64,000 nt of DNA from Pseudoalteromonas nigrifaciens (GTDB lineage Bacteria > Pseudomonadota > Gammaproteobacteria > Enterobacterales > Alteromonadaceae), in NCBI RefSeq assembly GCF_002221505.1, contig NZ_CP011036.1:1860001-1924000 (forward strand), in the 5' to 3' direction. Made by a program: the position numbers and the translations under genes. Under the pieces are notes generated by a model. It worked only from the letters and a program-made list of their open reading frames with translations. It was not told the DNA's origin and searched no databases. Below, one piece after another: positions 47,016 to 57,590 of this stretch. Each line of letters starts with the position of its first letter. The stretch's first letter is position 1.

Positions 47016-48302
47016 ATGGCGGATAAGAAAGCCACAGTCCATATTGATGGTCTAGATCCAATCGAACTTCCAATTTATCAAGGTACTGCTGGCCAGGATG
47101 TAATTGACGTACGTACATTAGGTTCACATGGTCACTTTACTTACGATCCAGGTTTTATGTCGACTGGCTCTTGTGAATCTACAATTACTTATATTGATGG
47201 CGGCAAAGGTGTTCTACTTCATCGTGGTTACCCAATTGAGCAGCTTGCTGAAGACTCTAACTATGTAGAGCTATGTTACTTACTATTAAACGGTGAGTTA
47301 CCTTCAAAAGAGCAGTATGAAGAATTTGCACAACAAATCACTCGCAGCACTATGCTAGATGAAAAAATTGCAACTTTCTTCCAAGGTTTTCGTTTTGATG
47401 CACACCCTATGGCAATGCTATGTGGCGTGGTTGGTGCTTTATCATCTTTTTATCATGAAGATCTTGATATTACAGACGCAAGCCAACGCAAAACAAGTGC
47501 AATTAAATTAGTAGCTAAGTTACCTACTATTGCAGCTATGGCTTATAAAACAAACATTGGCCAACCATTTGTATACCCACGTAATGATTTAAGCTACGCC
47601 GAAAACTTCTTACATATGATGTTCTCTGTACCTGCTGAAGAGTATAAAGTTAACCCTGTAACGGCTAAAGCTATGGATAAAATATTCATGCTTCATGCTG
47701 ATCATGAACAAAACGCATCAACGTCTACTGTACGTCTTGCAGGTTCATCTGGTGCTAACCCATATGCTTGTATTGCTGCTGGTATCGCATCTCTTTGGGG
47801 CCCTGCACACGGCGGCGCTAACGAAGCATGTTTAAACATGTTAGAAGAAATTGGTTCTGTTGATCGCATTGACGAATACGTAGCTAAAGCAAAAGATAAG
47901 TCAGACCCGTTCCGTCTTATGGGCTTTGGTCACCGTGTTTACAAAAACTTTGATCCACGTGCAACGGTAATGCGTCAAACGTGTCACGAAGTACTTGCTG
48001 AACTAAATATTCAAGATCCATTGCTTGATATTGCAATGAAGCTTGAGCAAATTGCGCTTGAAGACCCGTATTTTGTTGAGAAGAAACTCTACCCTAACGT
48101 AGATTTTTACTCAGGTATTATCTTAAAAGCGATCGGTATTCCAACAAGCATGTTCACTGTAATTTTTGCAATGGCACGTACTGTTGGTTGGATCACTCAC
48201 TGGGATGAGATGCTATCTCAACCTGGTCATAAGATCAGCCGCCCACGTCAGCTTTACACGGGTTACACACGACGTGACTACAAAGCAGCTGACAAGCGTT
48301 AA
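47016..48302 (+). CDS. gltA: Citrate synthase (type II)
   Basis: Condenses acetyl-CoA and oxaloacetate; 428 aa as in hexameric gammaproteobacterial enzymes. Catalytic and substrate residues lie in [28 protein letters not shown], and the late Asp of [13 protein letters not shown] precedes its ATG. Divergent from sdhCDAB. Confidence 0.97.
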   Translation: MADKKATVHIDGLDPIELPIYQGTAGQDVIDVRTLGSHGHFTYDPGFMSTGSCESTITYIDGGKGVLLHRGYPIEQLAEDSNYVELCYLLLNGELPSKEQYEEFAQQITRSTMLDEKIATFFQGFRFDAHPMAMLCGVVGALSSFYHEDLDITDASQRKTSAIKLVAKLPTIAAMAYKTNIGQPFVYPRNDLSYAENFLHMMFSVPAEEYKVNPVTAKAMDKIFMLHADHEQNASTSTVRLAGSSGANPYACIAAGIASLWGPAHGGANEACLNMLEEIGSVDRIDEYVAKAKDKSDPFRLMGFGHRVYKNFDPRATVMRQTCHEVLAELNIQDPLLDIAMKLEQIALEDPYFVEKKLYPNVDFYSGIILKAIGIPTSMFTVIFAMARTVGWITHWDEMLSQPGHKISRPRQLYTGYTRRDYKAADKR

Positions 48303-48329
48303 TTCGCTGTAATATTGCTTAAGTATTTT

Positions 48330-48356
48330 AAAAGGTCGCTATTGCGACCTTTTTTG
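48330..48356 (+). terminator. Intrinsic terminator of gltA
   Basis: AAAAGGTCGC, loop TATT, GCGACCTTTTTT. Confidence 0.9.
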
Positions 48357-48427
48357 TTACTCAGCACTTGAGAATTATCTTAAACAGATTACAATTCTCG
48401 CCCTAAATTGACTAATTAAATGAGCTT

Positions 48428-49654
48428 ATGTCTGTTTCCACGTTTGATATCACTAAAATACGTAATGATTTCCCTATCCTAAATCAAACGATTAATAGCC
48501 AAACTTTAACTTATTTAGACTCTGGGGCAACCACACAAAAGCCACAATGCGTTATTGATACCACGGCACAGTTTTATGCAGCGCAAAACGCGAACGTACA
48601 TCGTGGACGCCATACCCTCAGTGAGCAGGCTACTTATCGTTATGAGCAAGTACGCGATAAAGCTGCAGAATTTTTTGGTGTTAATAGTAATGAAATTGTA
48701 TGGACTAAAGGGGCAACTGAAGCTATAAACTTAGTTGCTAATGGCTTAAAAAATCAAATAAAAGCCAGCGATACCATCATTATTACGCCTATTGAGCATC
48801 ATGCTAATATTGTACCTTGGCAGGTTTTGTCTCAACAAACTGGTGCTAAGCTTGCTATTTTACCGCTTAACGACGATGCCACCTTTGATATACCTGCATG
48901 CTGTGAATTTATAAAGCAGCATAAACCTAAGTTATTGGCCATTAGCCAAGCCTCTAATGCGCTTGGTAATATCACTAATTTAGCGCCGTTAATTGCCAGT
49001 GCGAAAGCGGTAGGCGCATTAGTACTGGTTGATGGCGCACAAGGAGCAATGCATTTAAAAGCTAATTTAAGCACACTTAATTGTGATTTTTACGTTTTTT
49101 CTGCCCATAAAATGCTGGGGCCAACCGGTTTAGGTGGCTTATATGGCCGCTACGAGCAATTAAATGCCCTCACCCCATACCAAACCGGGGGAGAAATGAT
49201 CCAAACCGTAACCTTAACGCACAGCACTTATCGCGATGCACCGGCAAAGTTTGAATCAGGCACGCCAAATATTGCCGGCGTATTAGGCTTTGGTGCAGCA
49301 CTTGAGTATATAAATGCATTAAATCACCCTGCTTTAATTGAATATGAACAAACGCTATTTAATTATGCAGCCAATAAACTACAGCAAATTGATGGCATCA
49401 CCCTATTTAGTGACCTTAAGCATAATATTGGCACTTTATGTTTTAACTATAAAGATGAGCATCCATACGATTTGGCAACTTTACTTGACGGATATGGGGT
49501 TGCACTGCGCAGTGGCCATCATTGCACTCAGCCTTTAATGGCGCATTTAGGGGTCAATGGCACCCTTAGAGCAAGCTTAGCTTTCTATAATAACCATACA
49601 GATGTAGATAATTTTATTGATGCACTACAAAAATGCATTGCTCTATTAGACTAA
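48428..49654 (+). CDS. csdA: Cysteine desulfurase CsdA
   Basis: Pyridoxal-phosphate enzyme of 408 aa that takes sulfur from cysteine to a persulfide. The cofactor lysine is Lys228 in SAHKMLGPTG, and the catalytic cysteine is Cys366 in RSGHHCTQP. The group II (SufS/CsdA) type fits the short active-site loop. It is followed by its acceptor csdE and, convergently, tcdA, the E. coli csdA-csdE-csdL set. Confidence 0.93.
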   Translation: MSVSTFDITKIRNDFPILNQTINSQTLTYLDSGATTQKPQCVIDTTAQFYAAQNANVHRGRHTLSEQATYRYEQVRDKAAEFFGVNSNEIVWTKGATEAINLVANGLKNQIKASDTIIITPIEHHANIVPWQVLSQQTGAKLAILPLNDDATFDIPACCEFIKQHKPKLLAISQASNALGNITNLAPLIASAKAVGALVLVDGAQGAMHLKANLSTLNCDFYVFSAHKMLGPTGLGGLYGRYEQLNALTPYQTGGEMIQTVTLTHSTYRDAPAKFESGTPNIAGVLGFGAALEYINALNHPALIEYEQTLFNYAANKLQQIDGITLFSDLKHNIGTLCFNYKDEHPYDLATLLDGYGVALRSGHHCTQPLMAHLGVNGTLRASLAFYNNHTDVDNFIDALQKCIALLD

Positions 49655-49668
49655 TGTTGGATAAGAAT

Positions 49669-50085
49669 ATGACAAATACTTTTAATAAAGCAGCCCAAGG
49701 GATAAAAAATGCACCTGCATGGCAGCAAAAATACCGAGAAATAATGTTACTTGGTAAAACATTACCAGTACTTGCTGACGTTTTGAAAATAGACAGCGCA
49801 TTAGTTCCTGGCTGCGAAAGTAAAGTGTGGCTATTTGTGGAGTTTGATTTAACCGAAAATACACTCGTGGTGATAGGTGATTCTGATACCCGTATTGTAA
49901 AGGGCTTACTTGCCTTAATATTAGCGCTATACAATGGCCTTACTCCAGAGCAAGTACTTGAAATAAACGCCTATCAAGAGTTTGAAAAACTAGGGTTAAT
50001 TAGCCACTTAAGTCCATCTAGAGGGAATGGTATTAAAGCCATGGTAGAGACTATTCAAACCATGGCTAAGCAAAAAATAAGTTAA
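49669..50085 (+). CDS. csdE: Sulfur acceptor protein CsdE (SufE-like)
   Basis: SufE-fold protein of 138 aa that accepts sulfur from CsdA on Cys49 in VPGCESKVW. Also seen are the LLGKTLPVL region and SPSRGNGI C-terminal motif of the family. I start at ATG 49669, with GGA seven bases upstream; an ATG at 49654 overlapping the csdA stop (TAATG) is possible. No clear terminator follows. Confidence 0.88.
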   Translation: MTNTFNKAAQGIKNAPAWQQKYREIMLLGKTLPVLADVLKIDSALVPGCESKVWLFVEFDLTENTLVVIGDSDTRIVKGLLALILALYNGLTPEQVLEINAYQEFEKLGLISHLSPSRGNGIKAMVETIQTMAKQKIS

Positions 50086-50086
50086 A

Positions 50087-50108
50087 TTAACCCAAGATCA
50101 GGTTAAGT
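50087..50108. repeat. Possible remnant of the MITE-like repeat end
   Basis: TTAACC, an 8-base spacer and GGTTAAGT resemble the TCAGGTTAAGT end of copies A and B. Too short to be certain. Confidence 0.2.
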
Positions 50109-50119
50109 TATAAGCAGCG

Positions 50120-50926
50120 TTATGCTTGGGAACTAAGTAAACGCTGTTTTTTATCTAAATACTTACGAACGGCCTTTGCTGCTACAAAAAAGCCAAAGCT
50201 GCCAGTGATCATAGTCACTGAGCCAAAGCCATTATTACAATCCATATTCATACTACCATCGGCATTTTGCTTAGCATGGCAAACACTGCCATCACTACCT
50301 GGGTATACCAGCTGCTCTGTTGAATATACGCAATCAATATTAAACTTACGCTTAGGGTTATTACTAAAATTATATTGCTTGCGTAAAATATAACGCACTT
50401 TAGCTAAGAGTGGATCTTGGGTAGTTTTAGCCACATCGCCAAACGTAATTTGCCCCGGATCAGTTTGCCCACCTGCGCCGCCGGTAGTAATTACAGCTAG
50501 TTTATTGCGTTTACAATGCGCAATTAATGCCGCTTTTTCTTTCACTGCGTCAATACAATCAATAACATAATCAAAGCCCTGAATATGCTCATGAATGTTA
50601 TCTAAAGTAATAAAGTCATCAATCACCTGCACTTCACATTGTGGGTTAATTAACTCACAACGCGCTTTCATCGCCTCCACTTTAGCTTGGCCAATGGTGC
50701 CGGTAAGTGCGTGTATTTGTCTATTTACATTAGTGGCACAAATATCATCTAAATCTATTAGGGTTAATTTGCCAACCCCAGTGCGCGCCAATGCTTCTGC
50801 GGCCCAACTACCAACACCACCAATGCCAACAACACAAAAATGTGCCTGCTGTAACCAGTCAAACTGTTGTTGTCCGTATAAACGTTTGATCCCGCCAAAA
50901 CGTATGTCTGTTACTTTTTCAGTCAT
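50120..50926 (-). CDS. tcdA: tRNA threonylcarbamoyladenosine dehydratase TcdA (CsdL)
   Basis: ATP-dependent E1-like enzyme, 268 aa, that cyclises t6A37 to ct6A in tRNAs reading ANN codons. Adenylation motif GIGGVGSWAAEALARTG near residue 34, then LIDLDDICATNVNRQ. The C-terminal STEQLVYPGSDGS and NCNNGFGS region fits TcdA rather than ThiF/MoeB. CsdA-CsdE supply sulfur to it in E. coli, explaining the adjacency. It begins directly at the preceding gene's stop. Confidence 0.93.
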   Translation of the reverse strand: MTEKVTDIRFGGIKRLYGQQQFDWLQQAHFCVVGIGGVGSWAAEALARTGVGKLTLIDLDDICATNVNRQIHALTGTIGQAKVEAMKARCELINPQCEVQVIDDFITLDNIHEHIQGFDYVIDCIDAVKEKAALIAHCKRNKLAVITTGGAGGQTDPGQITFGDVAKTTQDPLLAKVRYILRKQYNFSNNPKRKFNIDCVYSTEQLVYPGSDGSVCHAKQNADGSMNMDCNNGFGSVTMITGSFGFFVAAKAVRKYLDKKQRLLSSQA

Positions 50927-51607
50927 TTACCAATCCAGTTGCCATGGTGTTTTCCATGCTTGAAAATCTTGATGTTTAATTAATTGTGTAAACTCATCCC
51001 CATTATCGGGTAAAAGAGTAAATTGTATTTGCTGCTCATTCCATAAGAAATCAAGCGCAAATGCATGCAAGTAAGTACGTGCGCTATGCGCACCTGCATA
51101 AGAGGTATCACCTAATATAGGTGCGCCTATACTTTTTAGCGCTACTCTTAATTGGTGCGTTTTACCTGAGTAAGGTTTTAAAATATACCCCCTAAAACCG
51201 GGTTTATAACTTACAGAATAAAAACGACTAATAGCAGGATTAGCTGTTGTTGTAAGTAACTTAAAAGTACCACGGCGTGATTTTGCCATATCGCCTTTTA
51301 TCCAACCCTGCTTTTTTTTAGGCTTGGCGTCGCTAATAGCCAAGTAAAACTTATTAATTGTGTGCTCAGTAAACATTTGCGTAAATTTAGCGGCGGCGAG
51401 TTTATTGCGCGCTAAAATAAGCAAGCCTGAGGTCACTTTATCGAGACGGTGTACTGCAAAGAGTTTTTCATTTAATTGCTGCTCTGCTAATACCACAAAA
51501 CCTGCGGCGTCTTCTGAATGAAAATTCAGCCCTGCAGGTTTTGCTAAAATATAAAAGTCGCTATGACTATGCACAACTTTTAAATAGGCTTTATTCGTAA
51601 TGCTCAC
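50927..51607 (-). CDS. RluA-family pseudouridine synthase
   Basis: A 226-aa single-domain enzyme without an S4 domain. The catalytic Asp is in HRLDKVTSGLLILA, and the family block KPYSGKTHQLRVAL follows. It resembles the small RluA-like group described as TIGR01621; the RNA target is not known. It starts at GTG, overlapping the kdsB stop by four bases (GTGA). Target could be rRNA or tRNA. Confidence 0.85.
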   Translation of the reverse strand: MSITNKAYLKVVHSHSDFYILAKPAGLNFHSEDAAGFVVLAEQQLNEKLFAVHRLDKVTSGLLILARNKLAAAKFTQMFTEHTINKFYLAISDAKPKKKQGWIKGDMAKSRRGTFKLLTTTANPAISRFYSVSYKPGFRGYILKPYSGKTHQLRVALKSIGAPILGDTSYAGAHSARTYLHAFALDFLWNEQQIQFTLLPDNGDEFTQLIKHQDFQAWKTPWQLDW

Positions 51608-52365
51608 GCGTGTTTACTTTGCAAATAGCTAATTACTTTAGCTAAATCTTCTGGCGTATCGACACCCGCTTGTGGAGTAATATGCGCTTGCTCTATTTTA
51701 ATATTGTAGCCATGGTAAAGCACACGTAATTGTTCTAGTGATTCTAGCTGCTCTAGCGGCGACACACTTAGCTCAATATATTGCTTAATAAAACCAGCTC
51801 GGTAGGCATAAATACCCACATGGCGTTGAAACGGCGTTAAATCCAGCGTGCTCTGCTCGCCCATCATGGCGCTACGATCAAACGGAATACTGGCACGCGA
51901 AAAATACAATGCATTTTTATTAATATCGCTAACGACTTTAACTGCATTAGGATTAAAAACGTCTTCTTGCTCTTCTATCGCTACACTTAAAGTGGCCATA
52001 GGTGCAGTTGATTCATTTAATAACGTGGCAACTTGAGATACATTTTCTGGTGCCAATAATGGCTCATCACCTTGCACATTAACTACAATAGTGTTGTTAT
52101 CAAGCTTAAGTAAATCAACAACCTCTGCTAAACGTTCCGTGCCTGACTGATGATCTTCACGCGTCATTAATACATCACTTGTGAAGGTACTCACAGCATC
52201 AAATACTTTTTGATGATCGGTCGCAATAACAACTTTACTCGCACCCGATAAACAGGCTTTTTCGTAAACATGCTGGATCATTGGCTTACCACAAATATCG
52301 GCTAGTGGTTTGCCTGGTAAACGGCTAGAAGCGTAACGCGCAGGAATAACAACTACGAATTCCAC
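51604..52365 (-). CDS. kdsB: 3-deoxy-manno-octulosonate cytidylyltransferase
   Basis: Activates Kdo as CMP-Kdo for lipopolysaccharide core synthesis; 253 aa. It has [17 protein letters not shown] at the N-terminus, [10 protein letters not shown], and the YAYRAGFI and [13 protein letters not shown] family segments. Start is GTG with GAGG upstream; it overlaps the Trm112-like gene by 13 bases. Confidence 0.96.
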   Translation of the reverse strand: MEFVVVIPARYASSRLPGKPLADICGKPMIQHVYEKACLSGASKVVIATDHQKVFDAVSTFTSDVLMTREDHQSGTERLAEVVDLLKLDNNTIVVNVQGDEPLLAPENVSQVATLLNESTAPMATLSVAIEEQEDVFNPNAVKVVSDINKNALYFSRASIPFDRSAMMGEQSTLDLTPFQRHVGIYAYRAGFIKQYIELSVSPLEQLESLEQLRVLYHGYNIKIEQAHITPQAGVDTPEDLAKVISYLQSKHA

Positions 52366-52550
52366 TTTTGTACCTCATCAAGTGACAATTCACGCGCTTC
52401 ATTTTCAAGCAATACTGGAATGTCATCGATAACCGGATACGCCAACTTAGCGGCTGTACTTATTAGTTCGCTGTTTTCTTTATCAAAACGTAATTTACCC
52501 TTACATACTGGGCAGGCGATAATTTCGAGTAATTTTGTATCAAAGGCCAT
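52353..52550 (-). CDS. Trm112-family small zinc-binding protein (YcaR-like)
   Basis: A 65-aa protein. The CPVC pair in [19 protein letters not shown] and the [15 protein letters not shown] segment match Trm112/YcaR. In eukaryotes Trm112 activates methyltransferases; the role of the bacterial form is uncertain. It sits between lpxK and kdsB as ycaR does in E. coli, overlapping both neighbours. Confidence 0.85.
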   Translation of the reverse strand: MAFDTKLLEIIACPVCKGKLRFDKENSELISTAAKLAYPVIDDIPVLLENEARELSLDEVQKWNS

Positions 52551-53520
52551 TGAGGATCCCTTTATCTTTTAATAATGAATTTAATTTGTTTATAACGCTA
52601 TCGGTAGGTTGAGCATCCACTGGTAAGTAATACCAATTTTGTTTTGCAAAAGCACTACACTTTACAGCATCTTTTTCGGTCATTAACACATTTTCATCAC
52701 CAAACTGAGTAAAATCATCAGCAGTGTATGCATAATGGTCTCGATAATGATGGGTTGATACTAAGGTAATGCCTTGTGCTTGTAATGACTGCTCAAAACG
52801 CAGCGGATTACCAATAGCACTCACAGCGTGGGCTGTTAATATAGGCTCTGTTAGCATACTATTATTGAGCACAGATTTTAAAGCTGCAGGCTGCAAATTA
52901 TAACGTTGTGGGTTGTTGCCGCCATTTTCTATCACTAAATCAACGCTCTTTAAACGCTTTTTAGTTTCGCGAAGCGGGCCTGCTGGCATTAACAAACCGT
53001 TGCCAAATTGACGTGCACTATCAACAATACAGCATTCAATACTACGTGCCATTTTATAATGTTGCATGCCATCGTCAGATATAATTACATCAATAGCAGA
53101 GGTTTGTTCAAGTAATTCTATATTTTGTTGTCTGTTTGGGCCAACCGCTATGGGGCACTGCAAACGATGATATAAAAGTATCGGTTCATCGCCCGCCTCA
53201 AGCGTAGTACTGTTATGATCAACAAGCAATGGATATTGCTTAGCATGCCCGCCGTAGCCTCGGCTAATAATACCTACAGATAAACCTTGCTGAGTTAAAT
53301 GAGCGTGTAGCCACAGTACAAATGGCGTTTTACCATTGCCGCCAACACTAATATTACCCACTACAATTACAGGTGTTTTGCTACTAAATTGCGTTAATAT
53401 ACCGCATGTATAAAGCCATTTACGTAATGTTGATATTAGCCAAAACAGTGCAGCTAAAGGCAGTAATAATATAGTAATTAAACTGACAGGCTGATACCAG
53501 CTTTGTTCAATTTTGCTCAC
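52540..53520 (-). CDS. lpxK: Tetraacyldisaccharide 4'-kinase
   Basis: Membrane-associated kinase, 326 aa, that phosphorylates the lipid A precursor. It has an N-terminal membrane helix (about 12-30), the P-loop [12 protein letters not shown] around residue 55-65, SRGYGG, and [12 protein letters not shown]. The start is GTG, overlapping msbA by four bases. Confidence 0.94.
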   Translation of the reverse strand: MSKIEQSWYQPVSLITILLLPLAALFWLISTLRKWLYTCGILTQFSSKTPVIVVGNISVGGNGKTPFVLWLHAHLTQQGLSVGIISRGYGGHAKQYPLLVDHNSTTLEAGDEPILLYHRLQCPIAVGPNRQQNIELLEQTSAIDVIISDDGMQHYKMARSIECCIVDSARQFGNGLLMPAGPLRETKKRLKSVDLVIENGGNNPQRYNLQPAALKSVLNNSMLTEPILTAHAVSAIGNPLRFEQSLQAQGITLVSTHHYRDHYAYTADDFTQFGDENVLMTEKDAVKCSAFAKQNWYYLPVDAQPTDSVINKLNSLLKDKGILNGL

Positions 53521-55262
53521 CCTTGCTCACCAAATTGCATTTTGCATAATGCTGAATAAGTGCCATTATTTGCCAGTAAACTTAAATGATCGCCACTTTC
53601 AATAACACTGCCATTATCTATAACATAAATTCGGTCGCTATTTTCAATCGTTGATAAGCGATGCGCAATTACAATCGAGGTTTTGTCTTTCATTAATGCC
53701 TCGAGTGCTTGCTGAATTAGTTTTTCTGATTCGGTATCGAGCGCAGATGTTGCTTCATCAAGGATTAAAATAGGCGCATCTTTTAATATTGCACGAGCAA
53801 TAGCAATACGTTGGCGTTGACCACCAGAGAGCATTACCCCATTTTCGCCAACCATAGTATTTAGCTGCTCTGGTAAGTCTTTTACAAACTCCCATACATG
53901 CGCTTGCTTGGCTACTTTTTCCAGTTCTTGCTGCGATATTTCACGCTGTAAACCGTAACAAATATTATTGGCAATGGAGTCGTTAAATAACACCACTTGT
54001 TGCGACACTAGCGCAAACTGACGACGTAAATCGGTTAACTTATAATCATGCAGTGCAATGCCATCGAGTAAAACTTCACTAGGCGCTTCTAAATCATAAT
54101 AACGTGGCAATAGGTTAGAAATAGTAGATTTACCTGAGCCCGAACGCCCAACTAAAGCAATGCTTTCACCCGCTTTAATCGTTAACGATAAATTGTTTAA
54201 TACCGGCTCATCTTTAGTTGGGTATTTAAAGGTGACATTTTTAACTTCAATCAAGCCTTTTACTTTATCTACGCTTACAGTACCTGTGTCTTTTTCTACT
54301 TCCTCGTCGAGTATTAAAAACACACTTTGCGCGGCTGAAACTCCTCGCTGCATATCACTGTTTACATTAGCTAGCTGTTTAAGCGGGCGAAGTAACATCA
54401 TCATTGATGAAATTAATACTACAAAGTCGCCTGAGCTTATGGTGTCAATCATCGAAGGCATTGACACAACCCATAAAATAACCGCCATAGCGCTGGCAGC
54501 CAATACTTGAATGATTGATACACTCAAGGCTTTAGTTGCGTCCATTTTAATTCGTTGCTGACGATTATGATTATTTACTTTTGAAAACTGATCTATTTCT
54601 TGATTTTGGCCACCAAAACCATGGATCACTTTATGACCGCTTAGCATTTGCTCTGAGCTACGAGTAACTTGCCCCATAGCTGATTGAATACTTTTAGAAA
54701 TGTGTCTAAAGCGCTTTGACACCACAGTGACTATGACAGCAACTAAAGGAATAATAACTAAAAATATCAGCGATAATTGCCAACTGGTATAAAACATAAC
54801 TGCGAGTAAAAACACCACAAAAGCGCCTTCACGCACTACAATTAATAATGCCTTGGTAATAGCTTGTTGTACTTGTTCGGTATCAAAGGTTATTTTGGAA
54901 ATAAGATCGCCGGTGGAGTTTTCATCATGAAACGATACCGGTAAATGTAGAATATGTTCAAACAACTCTTGGCGCAGCGAGCGGACAACTTGTGAGCCTA
55001 CATAACTCAAACAATAAGACGACATAAAGTTAAATACACCACGCCCTATTACCAAAGCAATAACTACAAATGGTGCATATTTTAGTACATCAGCATTGCG
55101 CTCATTAAGACCTTCGTCAATAAACGGCTTCATAAGCTGAATAAATAAAGCATCCATACCTGAATACCCTATCATGCCAATAATAGCGACGATGGCGACT
55201 GTTCTGTACGCACCAACGTAAGAAATAAGACGTTTATAAATTTGTGTAGTACTTTGATCCAT
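53517..55262 (-). CDS. msbA: Lipid A export ATP-binding/permease protein MsbA
   Basis: Half-size ABC exporter, 581 aa, that flips lipid A-core across the inner membrane. Six membrane segments (1-310) precede the ATPase with Walker A GRSGSGKST, signature LSGGQRQR and Walker B ILILDEATSALD. AGAGAG precedes its ATG. Coupled to lpxK. Confidence 0.95.
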   Translation of the reverse strand: MDQSTTQIYKRLISYVGAYRTVAIVAIIGMIGYSGMDALFIQLMKPFIDEGLNERNADVLKYAPFVVIALVIGRGVFNFMSSYCLSYVGSQVVRSLRQELFEHILHLPVSFHDENSTGDLISKITFDTEQVQQAITKALLIVVREGAFVVFLLAVMFYTSWQLSLIFLVIIPLVAVIVTVVSKRFRHISKSIQSAMGQVTRSSEQMLSGHKVIHGFGGQNQEIDQFSKVNNHNRQQRIKMDATKALSVSIIQVLAASAMAVILWVVSMPSMIDTISSGDFVVLISSMMMLLRPLKQLANVNSDMQRGVSAAQSVFLILDEEVEKDTGTVSVDKVKGLIEVKNVTFKYPTKDEPVLNNLSLTIKAGESIALVGRSGSGKSTISNLLPRYYDLEAPSEVLLDGIALHDYKLTDLRRQFALVSQQVVLFNDSIANNICYGLQREISQQELEKVAKQAHVWEFVKDLPEQLNTMVGENGVMLSGGQRQRIAIARAILKDAPILILDEATSALDTESEKLIQQALEALMKDKTSIVIAHRLSTIENSDRIYVIDNGSVIESGDHLSLLANNGTYSALCKMQFGEQG

Positions 55263-55322
55263 AACACTCTCTTTATACAGTTACAGCCCCTATTGTATCC
55301 TCAGGGAGGCTAAAACAAAACG

Positions 55323-57590
55323 TCAATCTTTAATAAACCAATAACTTTCACGCCCTCTGGCCGTTTCAACATGCAGATTAGTACTATAAAATTTAATTCT
55401 AATTTGTCCTTGCTGCCCAGTAATATATTGCGCAGCGCCAATTTTGTTAAACCGCGCAACCACTTCATCATTAGGAAAATGCCATTGCCCTTTGTAAGCA
55501 CTCGAATGCACCACAACTTTAGGGTTAACAGCCGCGATAAACTCACTACTTGATGAAGTACCACTACCATGATGCGGGCTTATTAATACATTGCTTGCTA
55601 AATTATATCCTGCGGCAATTAGTGCGTGCTCTCGTTGCTTAGAAATATCACCAGTAAAAAGTACACTGTGTTGCGCGCTACTAATTTTAACTACGCAGGA
55701 GTCATCGTTGTTATTGTTAAAAGTAATTGAACTAAACGTTTGTATTTTAAGCCCATAAAAATCCATAGTCATGGTTTTACATAAACTCGGTATACCATTT
55801 GGATGAAAAGTACTGAGAGTCGATTCAAAGCCTGCCTCAATAAAATGTTTAACTCCTCCTGCATGGTCGTTATCTTGATGGCTTAAAATAGCGGTCGCAA
55901 CATTCAGGTTATTAGCTTTTATATACGGCAGTAAAATACTACGTGTACGGCTAAAGCGGTTAAAATAACTAGGGCCAAAATCATAAATTAATGCATTGTT
56001 ATCTTTTTCTAACAACACCATCAAACCATGGCCAACATCAAATATGTTTACTTGCCAATCACTTTTGGAAGTAAAGTAACTATCAACCAGCAATACACTT
56101 AACGGGATACAAGCAAGCCATTTAAATTTCACTAAATACAGTAGTAGCATGATTACATAACTAAACATTACTATATCTAAAGTAATTGTTCCTACATTAA
56201 ACCAACGCCAGCCTGGCGGTATTGCCATTAATTGTTGATACAAAAAATACAATACGGGGTCAAATAACGACACTATCAGGCTCATATCAATAACACTGCT
56301 CAATATCGCAACCACTAATAATAATGGCATAATGATAAAGGCGAGCAACGGAATAGCGATTAAGTTCAAGACTAACCCTGCCAAACTCACACCATTAAAA
56401 AAGTATAAAGACAAAGGCAATAAGCCTATAAATAGTGCCCCTTGTATAGCACATAACATGCCTACTTTAGCGATAACAGAGGCCCCCTTAAAGGGTACTT
56501 TTGTAATAACAATAAAGATGATAACCACAGCTAAAAATGAAAAATACAAACCAGGATTTAATACATTAAAAGGGTTAATCATTAAAACTAAAACCAAGGC
56601 GTATAAAATACTGCGCCAACGTAGCGATTGTTTAGCTAGGTAATACAATAATAAGTAGCACCCTAACATTATTAAAGCCCGGGTCGCAGAAACAATAAAA
56701 TCGCTTAAATATACATAAACAAATGCCGCTATAAAGCCCATTAAGCTATAACAAGTTGCAAGGTTAATTGTTTGTTTTATTCTAATTCTGGCGTGGCTTA
56801 CAAGTGAGCGTGTTACAAAAAAAGCAAAGCCAAATACTAACGAAATATGCAACCCAGAAATTGCCAGTAAATGGCTTAACCCCAGCGTTTGCATGGTCAG
56901 CTTTTGTTCAAAGTTCATTAAAGACTTGTCGCCCGTCAGCAGCGTATAATAAAGCCAGTTAAGCTTAGACTCTTTAAATATGTGTTTAATATAGTGGCGA
57001 TAAGCTATAACGTGTTGGTTTCTTTTTGTATCAGTAATAATTAAATTTTTATTGAGTACTTTGCCTTTAAAAAATATTTTTTGTGTAAATGCATAAAGTT
57101 GATTGTCAAAAACAGTAAAATTTTTTGTGCTTCTAAAGTTTTTTAAATGTGCGTGAGCACTGAAGGTTGCGCCTACTTCTAATATTTGCGCTGAATCAAC
57201 ACTTAACATAGCACTGGGGGCAGTAAAATAAGCGTAATCTTGCTCATCAAGCTTAATAATTTTTGCTTTTATATATTGCGGAGCATTAGCTGATACAACG
57301 TCTTCAACAACTAACTTTACTGAGTATGCATACTTTTCACCCTGCGCTGGTAGCTCAAACGAGTAAAAAAGTGTGAAATGCACTAAGATAGCAAAAATAG
57401 CGCAAATAAAGCCTAACAAAACATTTGAAAACGGCTTAAAATAAGCGCTCGCAATTAGGATTGAAATTGTGATGAGTATAAATTCGAGGGTTTGAAAATA
57501 AAATACGGTTGCAATACTTCCGCACACAAATCCAAGACTAATCCACATTGATGTAAATGGTTGCTTTAAATGGCTAAAAAAACGATCCAA
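55323..57590 (-). CDS. comEC: DNA internalization-related competence protein ComEC/Rec2
   Basis: Channel protein of 755 aa for uptake of DNA. An N-terminal DUF4131-like part with membrane segments, a Competence domain (about 200-470, many membrane helices), and a C-terminal metallo-beta-lactamase-like domain with SHQDNDHAGG that may degrade one DNA strand. The start is uncertain: TTG at 57590 overlaps the divergent DUF2062 gene by 21 bases, while an ATG at 57548 would shorten it by 14 aa. Neither has a good Shine-Dalgarno. Confidence 0.88.
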   Translation of the reverse strand: MDRFFSHLKQPFTSMWISLGFVCGSIATVFYFQTLEFILITISILIASAYFKPFSNVLLGFICAIFAILVHFTLFYSFELPAQGEKYAYSVKLVVEDVVSANAPQYIKAKIIKLDEQDYAYFTAPSAMLSVDSAQILEVGATFSAHAHLKNFRSTKNFTVFDNQLYAFTQKIFFKGKVLNKNLIITDTKRNQHVIAYRHYIKHIFKESKLNWLYYTLLTGDKSLMNFEQKLTMQTLGLSHLLAISGLHISLVFGFAFFVTRSLVSHARIRIKQTINLATCYSLMGFIAAFVYVYLSDFIVSATRALIMLGCYLLLYYLAKQSLRWRSILYALVLVLMINPFNVLNPGLYFSFLAVVIIFIVITKVPFKGASVIAKVGMLCAIQGALFIGLLPLSLYFFNGVSLAGLVLNLIAIPLLAFIIMPLLLVVAILSSVIDMSLIVSLFDPVLYFLYQQLMAIPPGWRWFNVGTITLDIVMFSYVIMLLLYLVKFKWLACIPLSVLLVDSYFTSKSDWQVNIFDVGHGLMVLLEKDNNALIYDFGPSYFNRFSRTRSILLPYIKANNLNVATAILSHQDNDHAGGVKHFIEAGFESTLSTFHPNGIPSLCKTMTMDFYGLKIQTFSSITFNNNNDDSCVVKISSAQHSVLFTGDISKQREHALIAAGYNLASNVLISPHHGSGTSSSSEFIAAVNPKVVVHSSAYKGQWHFPNDEVVARFNKIGAAQYITGQQGQIRIKFYSTNLHVETARGRESYWFIKD

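Noticed and set aside
36728..48302. sdh/suc/gltA block as an unusual gene cluster
   Set aside because: The order is the classical one; only the sucB-sucC break and the lipoyl duplication are notable.
50087..50108. Short sequence resembling the repeat ends after csdE
   Set aside because: Only about 11 bases match and the inner sequence is absent, so it may be chance. Listed as a low-confidence repeat but not counted as a third copy.
50927..57590. The kdsB-Trm112-lpxK-msbA-comEC cluster with many overlaps as a novel system
   Set aside because: It is the known lipid A/Kdo gene neighbourhood of gammaproteobacteria, with overlaps typical of coupled operons.
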